A stretch of DNA of 64,000 nt from Alphaproteobacteria bacterium MarineAlpha12_Bin1 (GCA_002937505.1 PTJY01000002.1:62001-126000), one strand, 5' to 3'. Counted from the stretch's first letter, positions 1-9,582 are shown. Translations and numbers: made by a program. Notes: generated from the letters alone by a model not told the origin.

Positions 1-1145
1 AGGCCTTAAAGCTGGGGCTAAATACCATGATATTCAGTGATAATGTTACTATCGAGGACGAAATATTACTAAAAGAGTATGCCAACAAAAAAAACCTTAT
101 GGTGTTAGGCCCCGACTGCGGCACTTCAGTAATTAACGGAGTGCCCCTAGGATTTGCAAATGTAGTTAAAAAAGGAAATATCGGGATAGTGGCAGCATCT
201 GGTACAGGTCTACAACAGGTTATCTGTCTAATCGATGAGGGCGGAGGAGGTGTTTCACAGGCCATAGGCACGGGTGGAAGAGATTTAGACTCTAGAATAG
301 GTGGCTTATCAACCATTCAGGGGATCAAAGCTCTCGATAAAGATCAAGAAACATCCGTAGTGGTAATTATTTCTAAACCACCCTCATTAAAGGTTGTGGA
401 CTCATTGATCAAAAAAGTTAAAAAAATGAGTAAACCTGCTGTTTTCTGTCTTTTCGGATCTAATATAGAAGATCCTAAAGTTAAAAACATTTACATTACA
501 GAAACACTAGAGGACGCTGCCAGAACAGCTCTATCACTCTCTAGCAATAGTATTGAAAAAAATATAGCCCACAAAAATGAAACTAGAATCTTGGAACTCT
601 TAAATCATGTTCCTAAAGTTTCTAATAATGGTAGATATTTGAGGGCTCTCTATAGCGGAGGCACCTTCTGCTATGAAGCGCTGAGTCTACTTAATGGAAA
701 GTTAGAAGAACTCCACTCGAATATTGCCTTTCCTAAATCGACATTAATGAGCAATCCCTGGGAAAGTCGCGGCCATACACTTCTGGATTTAGGTGACGAT
801 CTATTCACCCGGGGTAAAGCTCACCCCATGATTGATTTTAGTATCCGAAATGAACGACTGATGGAAGAAGCCTCTGACCCCGAAACAGCAGTCATTCTTT
901 TTGATATAGTATTAGGTCACTGCGCACACACTGACCCCAGTAGTGCTATTGTTCCAATAATTGATCAGATTAAAAGTAATAAAGAGAACCCTCCTCCACT
1001 GATGATTGGGTTTATTTGTGGCACCGAAGGAGACCCTCAAAATCTCTTCTCTCAAAAAAGCAACCTTAAAAAAGCAGGGGTTTTATTAGCAAATAACAAT
1101 GCTGAAGCAGTTCGCTTGGCTGCCAAAGTAATTGAGAATTTATAA
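1..1145 (+). CDS. fdrA: FdrA/AllF-like protein, 5' end cut by window edge
   Basis: The frame is open from base 3, so the ATG at 27 is internal and the N-terminal part of the gene lies outside the window. The protein belongs to the FdrA family, which resembles the succinyl-CoA ligase alpha subunit. Visible family landmarks are LGPDCGTS, the glycine-rich AASGTG and GTGGRDL, all close to E. coli FdrA. In E. coli, FdrA with YlbE and YlbF has been reported to form oxamate carbamoyltransferase in allantoin use (family knowledge). Here its stop overlaps the next start by one base (TAATG), which suggests translational coupling. A YlbE-like gene and a carbamate kinase follow, so a carbamoyl-transfer role is inferred. 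No YlbF-like gene is seen in the window; it could lie upstream. Confidence 0.85.
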   Translation, partial: ALKLGLNTMIFSDNVTIEDEILLKEYANKKNLMVLGPDCGTSVINGVPLGFANVVKKGNIGIVAASGTGLQQVICLIDEGGGGVSQAIGTGGRDLDSRIGGLSTIQGIKALDKDQETSVVVIISKPPSLKVVDSLIKKVKKMSKPAVFCLFGSNIEDPKVKNIYITETLEDAARTALSLSSNSIEKNIAHKNETRILELLNHVPKVSNNGRYLRALYSGGTFCYEALSLLNGKLEELHSNIAFPKSTLMSNPWESRGHTLLDLGDDLFTRGKAHPMIDFSIRNERLMEEASDPETAVILFDIVLGHCAHTDPSSAIVPIIDQIKSNKENPPPLMIGFICGTEGDPQNLFSQKSNLKKAGVLLANNNAEAVRLAAKVIENL

Positions 1146-2548
1146 TGACTAACCTATTCAATTCAAAATTATCAGTAATTAACGTAGGGGTTTCCGACTT
1201 TGCAGAACCTATCATAAGCTACAACGCGAAAGTTATAAATGTAGACTGGAAACCCCCTGGGAATGACGAGAAAGTAGCTCGAGCCCTCAGTCTACTCGTT
1301 AACAGCCCAGAAGTTGAAGAAGCAAACCATAAATCATTTCAAAGATATCTTGACAGCCAGCCCACCCTAGTTGGGGTTAAACCAGCTTCTAAGGTAATAG
1401 AATGCATGAATGAAAAAACCATTATGCATTCAGGACCCCCTATAACATGGGAAAAAATGTGTAGTCCTATGAAAGGGGCAATAATCGGCGCCTGTATTTT
1501 CGAAGAGTGGGAAAAAGATCATAAATCTGCTGAGAAAGCTTTAGAATCAGGAGCTATTAACCTAGTCCCCTGCCATCATAATGGGGCCGTGGGTCCGATG
1601 GCTGGTATAATCAGCCCTTCTATGCCGGTCTGGATTGTTGATGACCCTATCCATAATTCGACATACTTCTGTAATCTTAATGAGGGACTCGGCAAGGTGC
1701 TGAGATTTGGTGCTAACGATTCGGAGGTCATAAATAGATTACATTGGATGAAAGAGATCCTTGGACCTGCCTTAGGCAAATCTCTTGAAAAGCTAGAACC
1801 GCTCAAGTTAAAGCCATTAATGGCACAAGCACTGCACATGGGAGATGAAGTTCACAACCGCAACGTGGCTGCTTCGGGGCTTCTATTAAAGCGATTTACC
1901 GCTGCCGCTTTAGACGCAGACATTAAATCAACGATAATATCAGAGTTAGTAGATTTTATCAGCAACAATGACCACTTCTTTTTAAACTTATCCATGTCTG
2001 CTTGCAAAGCTATGATGGACGCTGCGCATGGCGTACCTGGATCAAGCATAGTAACAGCCATGGCAAGAAATGGGACTGATTTTGGTATCCGAGTAAGCGG
2101 TTTGGGTGATAATTGGTATAAATCACCAGCCCCTGTAATTAATGGGCTTTTCTTTCCAGGTTATGACTCAACTGATGCCAACCCCGATCTCGGGGATAGT
2201 AGTATAACTGAAACAGCGGGTGTTGGTGCTTTCGCTATGGCTGCCTCTCCTGCAATTGTCCAGTTTGTGGGCGGATCAGCAGCCGACTCAATAAAAAACA
2301 CCAAACTAATGTCCCATATCACTCATGGGCATAACGACGCCTTTACAATACCCCAGATGGACTTCTCAGCAACACCAGCTTGTATCGACGTTCGCAAGGT
2401 AGTTGATACGAGTATCATGCCAATTATTAATACTGGAATAGCACACCGAAAAGCCGGTATCGGTCAGATTGGTGCAGGGATCACTAAAGCCCCGGCTGAT
2501 TGTTTTTCGCAAGCAGTTATTGCGTTAGCAAAAACGTTTTCCGAGTAA
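1145..2548 (+). CDS. DUF1116 protein, YlbE/AllG-like
   Basis: This 467-residue protein matches the DUF1116 (YlbE) family over most of its length, a little longer than the roughly 420 residues of E. coli YlbE. Recognisable stretches include the PCHHNGAVGPMAGI segment near residue 140 and a glycine/alanine-rich C-terminal half. It starts on the ATG that overlaps the fdrA stop, so the two are probably made together as subunits of one complex. Together with FdrA and the downstream carbamate kinase it suggests phosphorolysis of a carbamoylated amide (oxalurate in E. coli) to give carbamoyl phosphate. The substrate in this organism is inferred, not shown. Confidence 0.8.
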   Translation: MTNLFNSKLSVINVGVSDFAEPIISYNAKVINVDWKPPGNDEKVARALSLLVNSPEVEEANHKSFQRYLDSQPTLVGVKPASKVIECMNEKTIMHSGPPITWEKMCSPMKGAIIGACIFEEWEKDHKSAEKALESGAINLVPCHHNGAVGPMAGIISPSMPVWIVDDPIHNSTYFCNLNEGLGKVLRFGANDSEVINRLHWMKEILGPALGKSLEKLEPLKLKPLMAQALHMGDEVHNRNVAASGLLLKRFTAAALDADIKSTIISELVDFISNNDHFFLNLSMSACKAMMDAAHGVPGSSIVTAMARNGTDFGIRVSGLGDNWYKSPAPVINGLFFPGYDSTDANPDLGDSSITETAGVGAFAMAASPAIVQFVGGSAADSIKNTKLMSHITHGHNDAFTIPQMDFSATPACIDVRKVVDTSIMPIINTGIAHRKAGIGQIGAGITKAPADCFSQAVIALAKTFSE

Positions 2549-2574
2549 GAAAATACAGTTGAGGACAACAAAGC

Positions 2575-3528
2575 ATGGCAAGACGTCCAAAAACCGCAAT
2601 TATAGCAGCAGGTGGAAACTCATTAATTATTGATGAAAAACATAAATCCATTCCTGATCAATATGTATCTGCCTCTATAACCTCGCGTTACATAGTAGAC
2701 ATGATAGAACAAGGATGGAACGTGGTAGTCACCCATGGAAATGGTCCTCAAGTTGGTTTTATAATGAGACGATCAGAAATTGCGATTGATGAAGTTCCGC
2801 CGATACCGATGGATTATGCAGGTGCAGATACACAAGGAGCTATCGGCTATATGTTCCAAAAAGCACTTAGAAACGAAATGCATAAACGTAAGATAGACAG
2901 GAATCCTATTGCAGTAGTAACACAAATATTGGTTGATAAAGATGATCCCGCATTCACATATCCTTCCAAACCAATTGGATCTTTTATGGATGAATCTACA
3001 GCAAAAAGACTTGTTAATGAGCAAGGGTGGACTATTCGTGAAGAAGGAGATCGAGGTTGGCGTCGAGTGGTGCCCTCCCCAACCCCAAAATCAATAGTCG
3101 ATATTTCAGCTATCGAAACTTTGATTGACGAACGTTTTGTAGTAATTGCCTGTGGAGGAGGAGGTATTCCTGTTTATAAGGACGAAAAAGGAATGATACA
3201 GGGCATCGAAGCGGTTATAGACAAAGACTTTGCATCTGGACTTTTGTCAAGAGAGCTATCAGCTGAACTTTTTATAATAGCCACTGAAGTTGAACGAGTA
3301 GCAATAGACTTCGGAACAAAAAATCAAAGATGGTTAAATAAACTTACCCGTTCTGAAGCCATCAAACATCTTGATGAAGGCCAATTCCCTGAAGGTAATA
3401 TGGGCCCAAAAGTTTCCGCTATTATAGAGTTCCTCGAAGCAGGTGGATCGGCCGGGATTATAACAAACCCGCCTAATCTAGGCCGTGCCTTAGCCCAAAA
3501 AAGTGGCACCTGGATTGTTCCGGATTAA
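2575..3528 (+). CDS. arcC: Carbamate kinase
   Basis: This 317-residue protein has full family length. It has the amino-acid kinase fold signatures: AAGGNSLI at the N-terminus, VVTHGNGPQVG near residue 50, ACGGGGIPVY near residue 195, and the C-terminal GNMGPKVSA block. The enzyme converts carbamoyl phosphate and ADP to ATP, CO2 and ammonia in the cytoplasm. It begins 26 bp after the DUF1116 gene with a GAGGAC ribosome-binding site, so it is in the same operon. The context mirrors the E. coli fdrA-ylbE-ylbF-ybcF set, where the kinase harvests ATP from carbamoyl phosphate. This points to nitrogen recovery from purine-derived or related ureido compounds rather than the arginine deiminase route, because no arcA or arcB is nearby. 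Confidence 0.93.
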   Translation: MARRPKTAIIAAGGNSLIIDEKHKSIPDQYVSASITSRYIVDMIEQGWNVVVTHGNGPQVGFIMRRSEIAIDEVPPIPMDYAGADTQGAIGYMFQKALRNEMHKRKIDRNPIAVVTQILVDKDDPAFTYPSKPIGSFMDESTAKRLVNEQGWTIREEGDRGWRRVVPSPTPKSIVDISAIETLIDERFVVIACGGGGIPVYKDEKGMIQGIEAVIDKDFASGLLSRELSAELFIIATEVERVAIDFGTKNQRWLNKLTRSEAIKHLDEGQFPEGNMGPKVSAIIEFLEAGGSAGIITNPPNLGRALAQKSGTWIVPD

Positions 3529-3560
3529 ATTAAATCCAAAAACAACCTATAAAAATATCA

Positions 3561-4487
3561 TTAATTGTTTTGTAGTAATTTGAAGGGAGCATCTCCAAAA
3601 ACCTTTTGTCCTTCCATGTACAAGGGCTCTACTCTACTCAGAAATGATTTTTGATTTTCAAGAGAAAATTCAATTACTTCACAACCCTCCGACTCTATTT
3701 CTTTAAGAGCTAAAACTTCTTCCTCCTCCGCAAGTTTCCTTTGATAACTGATAGCCTCAGGAATGATAGATTCCATTGTAGATTTTAATTTTTTAGGCCA
3801 ATTATTTACAGAATCTCGATTAGCCCATATACCCCGGGTCAAATAAAAATGGCTGCTTAGGGTATGGTATTGATGATATTTGTGTACACCATAGGTCACA
3901 GTGTTTGCCAAAGGATTCTCTTGTGCATCTAATTCACCTTTTTTAATTAAATTAATAGCTTCAGTTAAATCCATCTTAATAGGTTTGGCTCCTAACAGCT
4001 CGAAACTTCTAAAATGAATTTCGCTAGGTAACATTCGTATTTTTAAACCTAAAATGTCTTCAGGAGACTGGATTGATCGGACTTTATTCGATATGTGACG
4101 AAAACCGTTTTCGAGAAAACCAAACACATGAAAATTATATTTCTCCTCAATTTTATTAATCATATATTTTCCTAGTCTGCCATCAAAAGCAGTTCTAGCT
4201 GAGCTTAAATCTGAAAATAAAAAGGGTAAATCAACAAACCCCAGCTCAGGAACCTTCCCAGTTAAATAACTGGTAGATTGGTAGGATATTGTAAGAACTC
4301 CAGATTCTGTTAAAGACATAATTTCATCTGCACGGTAGCCAAAGTCCATTATGTTCCATATATAATTTATCTCAATTTCATCACCAAAAAGTGCTTCGAG
4401 TCGATCGCCAATAAATTTTAATGCTCGACTGTGAGTTGTTGAAGGGGGACCATAGCCCCCCATTCGAATCTGTATTATTTTAGACAT
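3561..4487 (-). CDS. TRAP-type (DctP-like) solute-binding protein lacking a signal peptide
   Basis: This 308-residue protein has the DctP fold. Key family positions include the helix region near 'VRSIQSPEDILGLKIR' (about residue 135) with the substrate-anchoring Arg, and the following LGAKPIKMDLTEA block. Unlike normal family members it starts directly with the first beta strand (MSKIIQIRMGGYG) and has no hydrophobic export signal. An in-frame TAG lies two codons upstream of the ATG, so no longer N-terminus is possible in this frame. No DctQ or DctM gene is adjacent. It is therefore either an intracellular ligand-binding protein or one exported in an unknown way. It is divergent from the Gfo/Idh/MocA gene at 4587 and converges on arcC. 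Confidence 0.8.
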   Translation of the reverse strand: MSKIIQIRMGGYGPPSTTHSRALKFIGDRLEALFGDEIEINYIWNIMDFGYRADEIMSLTESGVLTISYQSTSYLTGKVPELGFVDLPFLFSDLSSARTAFDGRLGKYMINKIEEKYNFHVFGFLENGFRHISNKVRSIQSPEDILGLKIRMLPSEIHFRSFELLGAKPIKMDLTEAINLIKKGELDAQENPLANTVTYGVHKYHQYHTLSSHFYLTRGIWANRDSVNNWPKKLKSTMESIIPEAISYQRKLAEEEEVLALKEIESEGCEVIEFSLENQKSFLSRVEPLYMEGQKVFGDAPFKLLQNN

Positions 4488-4586
4488 TATCTAACCTCAA
4501 AGGTCTTTCACTATCATCTTATCGTTTGCAAGGCTTTCTGTGCTATAAGTATAGCATTAATTTTTGTGCAGTAACGGAGAAACATA

Positions 4587-5660
4587 ATGAGTAGAAAAAG
4601 TTTAGGAGTTGCTGTAATCGGATGTGGACGTATAGGAACCCTAAGAGCAAACCTCGCTTCCCGATACCCCGCAGTGAATTTTATCGCCTTGTCTGATGCT
4701 GAACAACATCGCGCTGATATATTGGCTCAACGTATAGGTGCAAATTTCAGCACAAATAATAATCTAGAAGCAATCAACCACCCTTCAGTTAATACTGTGA
4801 TCGTATCTACCCCCGAACACGACCATAAAGAAGCTATAATCCAAGCCCTTGAAGCTGGAAAACCAGTTTTGATAGAAAAACCAATTGCTCTTACTCTGGA
4901 AGACGCCGATGCAATTATCAATGCATCATCTTTGACCGGCACAGAATTTCGAGTTGGATACTCTCGTAGGCATGAAAGACGGTGGATGCTTGCAAAAGAG
5001 CAATTACTGCAGAACCGACTGGGAGAAGTGATCGGTATACAGTCTCGTGTCTATAATACTCGAGCCCAAATGCTTCAAATACTGGAACGATCCCCCAAAG
5101 CAACACCAGTGTTGGATGTGCTAACGTACTACGTAGATATGGCCTGCTGGTATTTGGAAGGCATACAACCAATTGAAGTCGTTGCACGTTCTCATGGAAA
5201 AGTTTTTAGAAACTTGGGTTTCGAGACAGACGATGTAACTTGGGCTATAATAACATTCGAAAATGGCGCTGTAGTAAATCTGGGTATATGCTATGCGCTG
5301 CCATCAAAATATCCTTCTGTGGGTCAGAGCTCAAGATTTGAGATACTTGGCGACGAAGGTGTCATACTTTTGGATGCGGATAACAAGGATAGTTTATTAT
5401 ATACTGATAATGGAGCTCCTCATACATACGTTCCTGACCATAATATAAATCTAATGTTCATGCAGACAACGTCAGCAGCAGACTTTGCTGTAGGAGATTT
5501 TTGGGGGGCGTTAGCAAATGAATCCAGGTCGTGGTTTGATCACTTGCTAACTGGTGAACAAATTCCACATGCCACACCAGAAGAGGCTCGCCTCACCCTT
5601 AAAGTTACACTGGCTATAGAAGAGGCCTCAAGAACCTCACAATCTGTCGTTTTAACATAA
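4587..5660 (+). CDS. Gfo/Idh/MocA family NAD(P)-dependent dehydrogenase (inositol dehydrogenase-like)
   Basis: This 357-residue protein has an N-terminal Rossmann domain with VIGCGRIG (residues 10-17), followed by VSTPEHDHKEAIIQALEAGKPVLIEKP. The EKP motif carries the usual catalytic lysine. The C-terminal half is the dimerising substrate domain. Family members oxidise or reduce hydroxyls of sugars, inositols and related polyols. It begins an apparent operon with the GMC oxidoreductase (31 bp later) and a second Gfo/Idh/MocA gene. The ATG at 4587 is preceded by ACGGAGAAAC, a reasonable ribosome-binding site. Exact substrate unknown. Confidence 0.9.
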   Translation: MSRKSLGVAVIGCGRIGTLRANLASRYPAVNFIALSDAEQHRADILAQRIGANFSTNNNLEAINHPSVNTVIVSTPEHDHKEAIIQALEAGKPVLIEKPIALTLEDADAIINASSLTGTEFRVGYSRRHERRWMLAKEQLLQNRLGEVIGIQSRVYNTRAQMLQILERSPKATPVLDVLTYYVDMACWYLEGIQPIEVVARSHGKVFRNLGFETDDVTWAIITFENGAVVNLGICYALPSKYPSVGQSSRFEILGDEGVILLDADNKDSLLYTDNGAPHTYVPDHNINLMFMQTTSAADFAVGDFWGALANESRSWFDHLLTGEQIPHATPEEARLTLKVTLAIEEASRTSQSVVLT

Positions 5661-5690
5661 TTGCCTTTAAATTTAGGAAATATTTTATAT

Positions 5691-7301
5691 ATGAATGAGC
5701 AACTCATTTATGATTTTATTATAGTTGGCGCAGGAAGTGCCGGGTGCGTCTTAGCTAATAGGCTAACAGAATCGGGAAATTATAAAGTACTTCTACTTGA
5801 AGCCGGTAACACTGACCGAAGCCCCTGGATACACATCCCACTGGGTTATGGAAAGCACTTCACAAACCCAAAAGTTAATTGGCTATATACGAATGAGCCA
5901 GACCCAGAGACCGGCAATCGCCGCATTCCACAGCCACGAGGAAAAGTGTTGGGAGGATCAAGCTCAATTAATGGCCTTGTTTACATTCGAGGACAAAAAC
6001 AAGACTACGACCATTGGCAACAATTAGGAAACCCTGGATGGGGTTTTGATGACGTGCTTCATTATTTTAAAAAATCAGAAGACCAGCAACGCGGTAGTAA
6101 TAAATTTCATGGAATCGGTGGGCCAATTGCTGTTTCTGACCCAGCTGGCGGGCACCCTATCTGTGATGCTTTCATCAATGCGGCAGAACAGTTAGGGCAC
6201 AAACGTAACAATGATTTTAATGGACCTCAAAATGATGGTTTTGGGTATCTACAGTTTACTATTCGTAATGGCCGACGTTCAAGTGCGTCTACTGGATATA
6301 TTAAACCTGCACGAAAACGTAAAAATCTCAAAATTTCTACTCTCTCGCATGTTACTAAAATAATATTTGAAGGCACTAAAGCTGTCGGAATAGAATATCT
6401 ACGGAATAATAAAAGACACACGGCCCTTACAAATAGAGAGATATTACTTTCAGGGGGAGCAATAAATACTCCGCAAATAATGATGTTATCTGGGCTGGGC
6501 CCAGAAAAAAAGCTTCGCGAATTAGGGATAGAAGTTATCCTAGATATGCCTGATGTGGGAAACAATTTACAAGACCACTACAATGGAAGGATTATGTGTG
6601 AGGCCACCCAAAAAATAACACTCAATGACGCAGTGTCGAGTAATTTCCGCGCGATAGTAGAAGGGACACGCTACATCCACAAACGCCAGGGTTTTTTGGC
6701 TATGGGAGCCTCATATGCAGCGGGGTTTTTAAAAACAGATCCTTCATTGACCTCTTCTGATATTCAAGCTGGTCTCGCTTTGTTCAGTACAGATAACTTG
6801 GGAAAAGGACTTCACCCATTCTCAGGATTTTCTGTCATAGTTAGACTACTGCGCCCCAAAAGTAGGGGCTCCGTGTATATTCAAAGCACAGATCCTTTTA
6901 TACACCCTAAAATCTGTCCTAATTTTCTTCATAACCCAGACGATTGTGATAAACTCGTATTAGGTTTTAAAAAGATAAGAGAAATTTTGAAGGCTCCAGA
7001 AATCGCTAAGTTTATTAAACGAGAATATGCTCCTGGGCCAGGGTGTATCACTAACGATCAAATTCTTGAATTTTTAAGACATAAAGGAGGAACGAGTTTT
7101 CACCCTGTTGGCACCTGTAGGATGGGGCAGGACAATAAGGCTGTAGTAGACCACGAACTCAAAGTTCATAATATTCAGCGCCTAAGGGTTGTCGACGCTT
7201 CAATCATGCCAACAATTGTTTCTGGAAACACAAATGCGCCAACCATTATGATAGCAGAAAAAGCTGCAGATTTAATATTAAACGAGGCTAAAAATCTCTA
7301 A
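5691..7301 (+). CDS. GMC family FAD-dependent oxidoreductase
   Basis: This is a glucose-methanol-choline flavoprotein of about 536 residues. The start is placed at ATG 5691, with AGGAAA 10 nt upstream, rather than the in-frame TTG at 5661. FAD-binding GAGSAG is at residues 13-18, the PRGKVLGGSSSINGLVY signature near residue 80, and the C-terminal active-site region has HPVGTCRMG and SGNTNAP. Members oxidise alcohols to aldehydes, choline being the best known. It lies between two Gfo/Idh/MocA dehydrogenases that all read the same way with gaps of 3-31 bp, so the three enzymes probably act on one polyol or sugar-derived substrate. A paralogue is at 21743-23362. Confidence 0.9.
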   Translation: MNEQLIYDFIIVGAGSAGCVLANRLTESGNYKVLLLEAGNTDRSPWIHIPLGYGKHFTNPKVNWLYTNEPDPETGNRRIPQPRGKVLGGSSSINGLVYIRGQKQDYDHWQQLGNPGWGFDDVLHYFKKSEDQQRGSNKFHGIGGPIAVSDPAGGHPICDAFINAAEQLGHKRNNDFNGPQNDGFGYLQFTIRNGRRSSASTGYIKPARKRKNLKISTLSHVTKIIFEGTKAVGIEYLRNNKRHTALTNREILLSGGAINTPQIMMLSGLGPEKKLRELGIEVILDMPDVGNNLQDHYNGRIMCEATQKITLNDAVSSNFRAIVEGTRYIHKRQGFLAMGASYAAGFLKTDPSLTSSDIQAGLALFSTDNLGKGLHPFSGFSVIVRLLRPKSRGSVYIQSTDPFIHPKICPNFLHNPDDCDKLVLGFKKIREILKAPEIAKFIKREYAPGPGCITNDQILEFLRHKGGTSFHPVGTCRMGQDNKAVVDHELKVHNIQRLRVVDASIMPTIVSGNTNAPTIMIAEKAADLILNEAKNL

Positions 7302-7304
7302 TAA

Positions 7305-8357
7305 ATGAAAAATAAGGAGATTACTTTGTCCTTCAGACAAATTAATGTTGGAGTTATAGGAGCTGGCTGGGTAGGAGGAATTCGCGCTAATGCATGCGCA
7401 AATAGCCCTTTAGTTAGTGAACTTCACATAGCTGAAACCAACACTCAAAGAGCCACTGTAGTGGGAGAAGAAACCAGTGCCTCAAATGTTACAAATAATT
7501 GGCATGATATAATCAATAACGACTCTATTGACGCTATAATAATTGCATCAACACCAGAATCAAAACGATTCCCAATAGTTCTTAGCGCCTTAAAAGCAAA
7601 TAAGAGTGTTTTGGTCGAAAAGCCAATAGCGCCAAGCCTTTCCGAGACTGATGAAGCTATTACTATCGCCAATAAAAAAAACCTTAAACTTACCGTCGGG
7701 TACACACGCCGCTTTGATCCGAGATACGCTTATGTTAATCAATCCATAAAATCAGGAAGAATTGGTGATCCAGTTACATGTTTATTGAGTCGAAACATCA
7801 CCCGTGAAATAGGGACCAAAATAAAAGGACGTTCTAAACTATCACCTGCATCTATGGGAGGCACACATTCAATTGATTTTTTATTATGGTGCTTGCAGCC
7901 TCGCCTTCCAGAAAGAGTTTACTCCCAACAATCAGGAAAACTTTTTTCACGTGAAAGCAAAACTCCCGACCATCAATGGGTAATGGTGACCATGGATGAT
8001 GGCTCAACCATAACAGCAGGCTCAGGCTGGGTGCTTCCGCTGGGATATCCTCAGTACTCGCAAAGCTGGATAGAGATAATAGGTACTGAAGGATCCCTCA
8101 CTGTTGACGATACACACAAAGAAATCAGATTAAATTCGGTAAAAAATGGTATCGAATATCCACTCTCATCAATGCCCGGCGAACAAGTAGATCATGTCTT
8201 TGCTGGAGCCATGGAAGACGAAACGAAACACTTTCTTCACGCAGTATGCAATAACCAACCTCTACTAGTCACTGCAGAAGAAGCAAGGCTTGTTATGGAG
8301 GTTACGATAGCCGCAGATATATCCGCAGAGTCTGGAGATGTGGTAAGCCTAATATAG
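7305..8357 (+). CDS. Gfo/Idh/MocA family dehydrogenase, second copy
   Basis: This 350-residue protein has an NAD(P)-binding VIGAGWVGGIRA motif near residue 17 and the catalytic VEKP motif near residue 105. It is related to the 4587-5660 product but clearly diverged. The ATG at 7305 is three bases after the GMC stop, and its ribosome-binding site lies inside that gene or depends on coupling. Another in-frame TTG lies at 7326 after AAGGAGA, so the true start may be a few codons later. It ends 13 bp before a convergent hydrolase gene. Probable polyol or sugar dehydrogenase; substrate unknown. Confidence 0.88.
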   Translation: MKNKEITLSFRQINVGVIGAGWVGGIRANACANSPLVSELHIAETNTQRATVVGEETSASNVTNNWHDIINNDSIDAIIIASTPESKRFPIVLSALKANKSVLVEKPIAPSLSETDEAITIANKKNLKLTVGYTRRFDPRYAYVNQSIKSGRIGDPVTCLLSRNITREIGTKIKGRSKLSPASMGGTHSIDFLLWCLQPRLPERVYSQQSGKLFSRESKTPDHQWVMVTMDDGSTITAGSGWVLPLGYPQYSQSWIEIIGTEGSLTVDDTHKEIRLNSVKNGIEYPLSSMPGEQVDHVFAGAMEDETKHFLHAVCNNQPLLVTAEEARLVMEVTIAADISAESGDVVSLI

Positions 8358-8370
8358 AGAAATAACACTC

Positions 8371-9582
8371 CTATCCGTGCTGATAATCAGCGATAGTTGT
8401 GTTTTCTTCCACATAAATTGTTCTTTCATAGTCATCAGCTCTGCCCTCTGTTAGAGATGTCATTAACCAGTCTGCTATAGCAGGATATATTTCTCCTGCA
8501 ACCTCACCCATCGGATGAAACACTCCCTCATAGAGCCAAAGCTCACTCGGACCTCCCAAATTCTCTCTAAATTTTTTAATATCATTCGGCGCACACAACT
8601 CATCCATATCTCCGGCAACCAGCAAATGAGGTACTTTAAGGCTTTTGGCCACATCAGGCAGATAGTCCATGCGCTCTATAAATTTATCAAACTCAGTCTC
8701 ATCTGAATATCCAGCCATATACATAAAAATCCTTTTGAAGTTCGGTTGGGCTTGTTCAAAGATCATGTCAAACGTTCCAACATTTGCCATCTGTCCACAG
8801 ACGGCTTTAATCCGTTTATCCTTAGCAGCAACCTGTACCCCCCATCGGGATCCCATGCTAAAGCCGAGCAAACCAATTCTGTCTTTATCAACCTCGGGTA
8901 AGGTCAACAACCAGTCAATTACCGCAGAAGCAGCAGAAGGATAATTATCTTTTGTTTGCCACACAGCATTTGCATTACATTCACCCTGCCCTGGCCCATC
9001 CATAGAGCATATATTCATTCCACGAATTGTATAATCATTATTATAAGGATTGGGCACATCTTCTTTAACTTGATCCATTCCGGGTAAGAAAAGAACCGTT
9101 GGTTTCGGGCCCTCACCTGGAGCTTTGTGAAATATACAGTGAGTCTCCTGCCCGGGGGCAAACTCCAATGATTTTTTAATCATTGTCCCATCAGAATAAT
9201 CTATAACTTTTGAAAAGCAGCGATATAAACCTGAAAACCAGGCTTCTTTACTTGGATCAGAATGTACCGGTATCATGTGCTGAGCACGACCAAAACATAT
9301 AGCCGCTCGATGAAAAAGCTGACGTGCGGTTATGTTACGACCTCCTTTTTCCGCTTCAGTTGCCATATGTTCAAGCACTTCTGCTCGCTTAGCCCAGGCC
9401 TTAGGGAAAGAACGGCGACCAGTAACTTTTCCATAAACCGATTGCAAATCCTGCATTTTATAACCACGCTCAAGGCGTGCGCCCATGATACCCGGATGTA
9501 AAACATCTTCGTTATCAGATAACATCAAAAAGTTATCAAAAATCCATCCTTGGTCTGATCGCAATTGTTGTTTAGTCATCAT
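8371..9582 (-). CDS. Alpha/beta hydrolase, FrsA/2,6-dihydroxypseudooxynicotine hydrolase-like
   Basis: This 403-residue protein has a helical N-terminal cap (about 150 residues) followed by an alpha/beta hydrolase domain. The domain shows VLFLPGMDQVKED (oxyanion strand), DGPGQGE, the nucleophile elbow GFSMGS near residue 250, the acid in AGDMDEL and the His in GVFHPMG. This domain order is that of C-C or ester hydrolases such as DHPON hydrolase and FrsA. A second member is at 45931-47019. It converges on the Gfo/Idh/MocA operon and is divergent from the 2-hydroxyacid dehydrogenase at 9713. Substrate unknown. Confidence 0.88.
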   Translation of the reverse strand: MMTKQQLRSDQGWIFDNFLMLSDNEDVLHPGIMGARLERGYKMQDLQSVYGKVTGRRSFPKAWAKRAEVLEHMATEAEKGGRNITARQLFHRAAICFGRAQHMIPVHSDPSKEAWFSGLYRCFSKVIDYSDGTMIKKSLEFAPGQETHCIFHKAPGEGPKPTVLFLPGMDQVKEDVPNPYNNDYTIRGMNICSMDGPGQGECNANAVWQTKDNYPSAASAVIDWLLTLPEVDKDRIGLLGFSMGSRWGVQVAAKDKRIKAVCGQMANVGTFDMIFEQAQPNFKRIFMYMAGYSDETEFDKFIERMDYLPDVAKSLKVPHLLVAGDMDELCAPNDIKKFRENLGGPSELWLYEGVFHPMGEVAGEIYPAIADWLMTSLTEGRADDYERTIYVEENTTIADYQHG

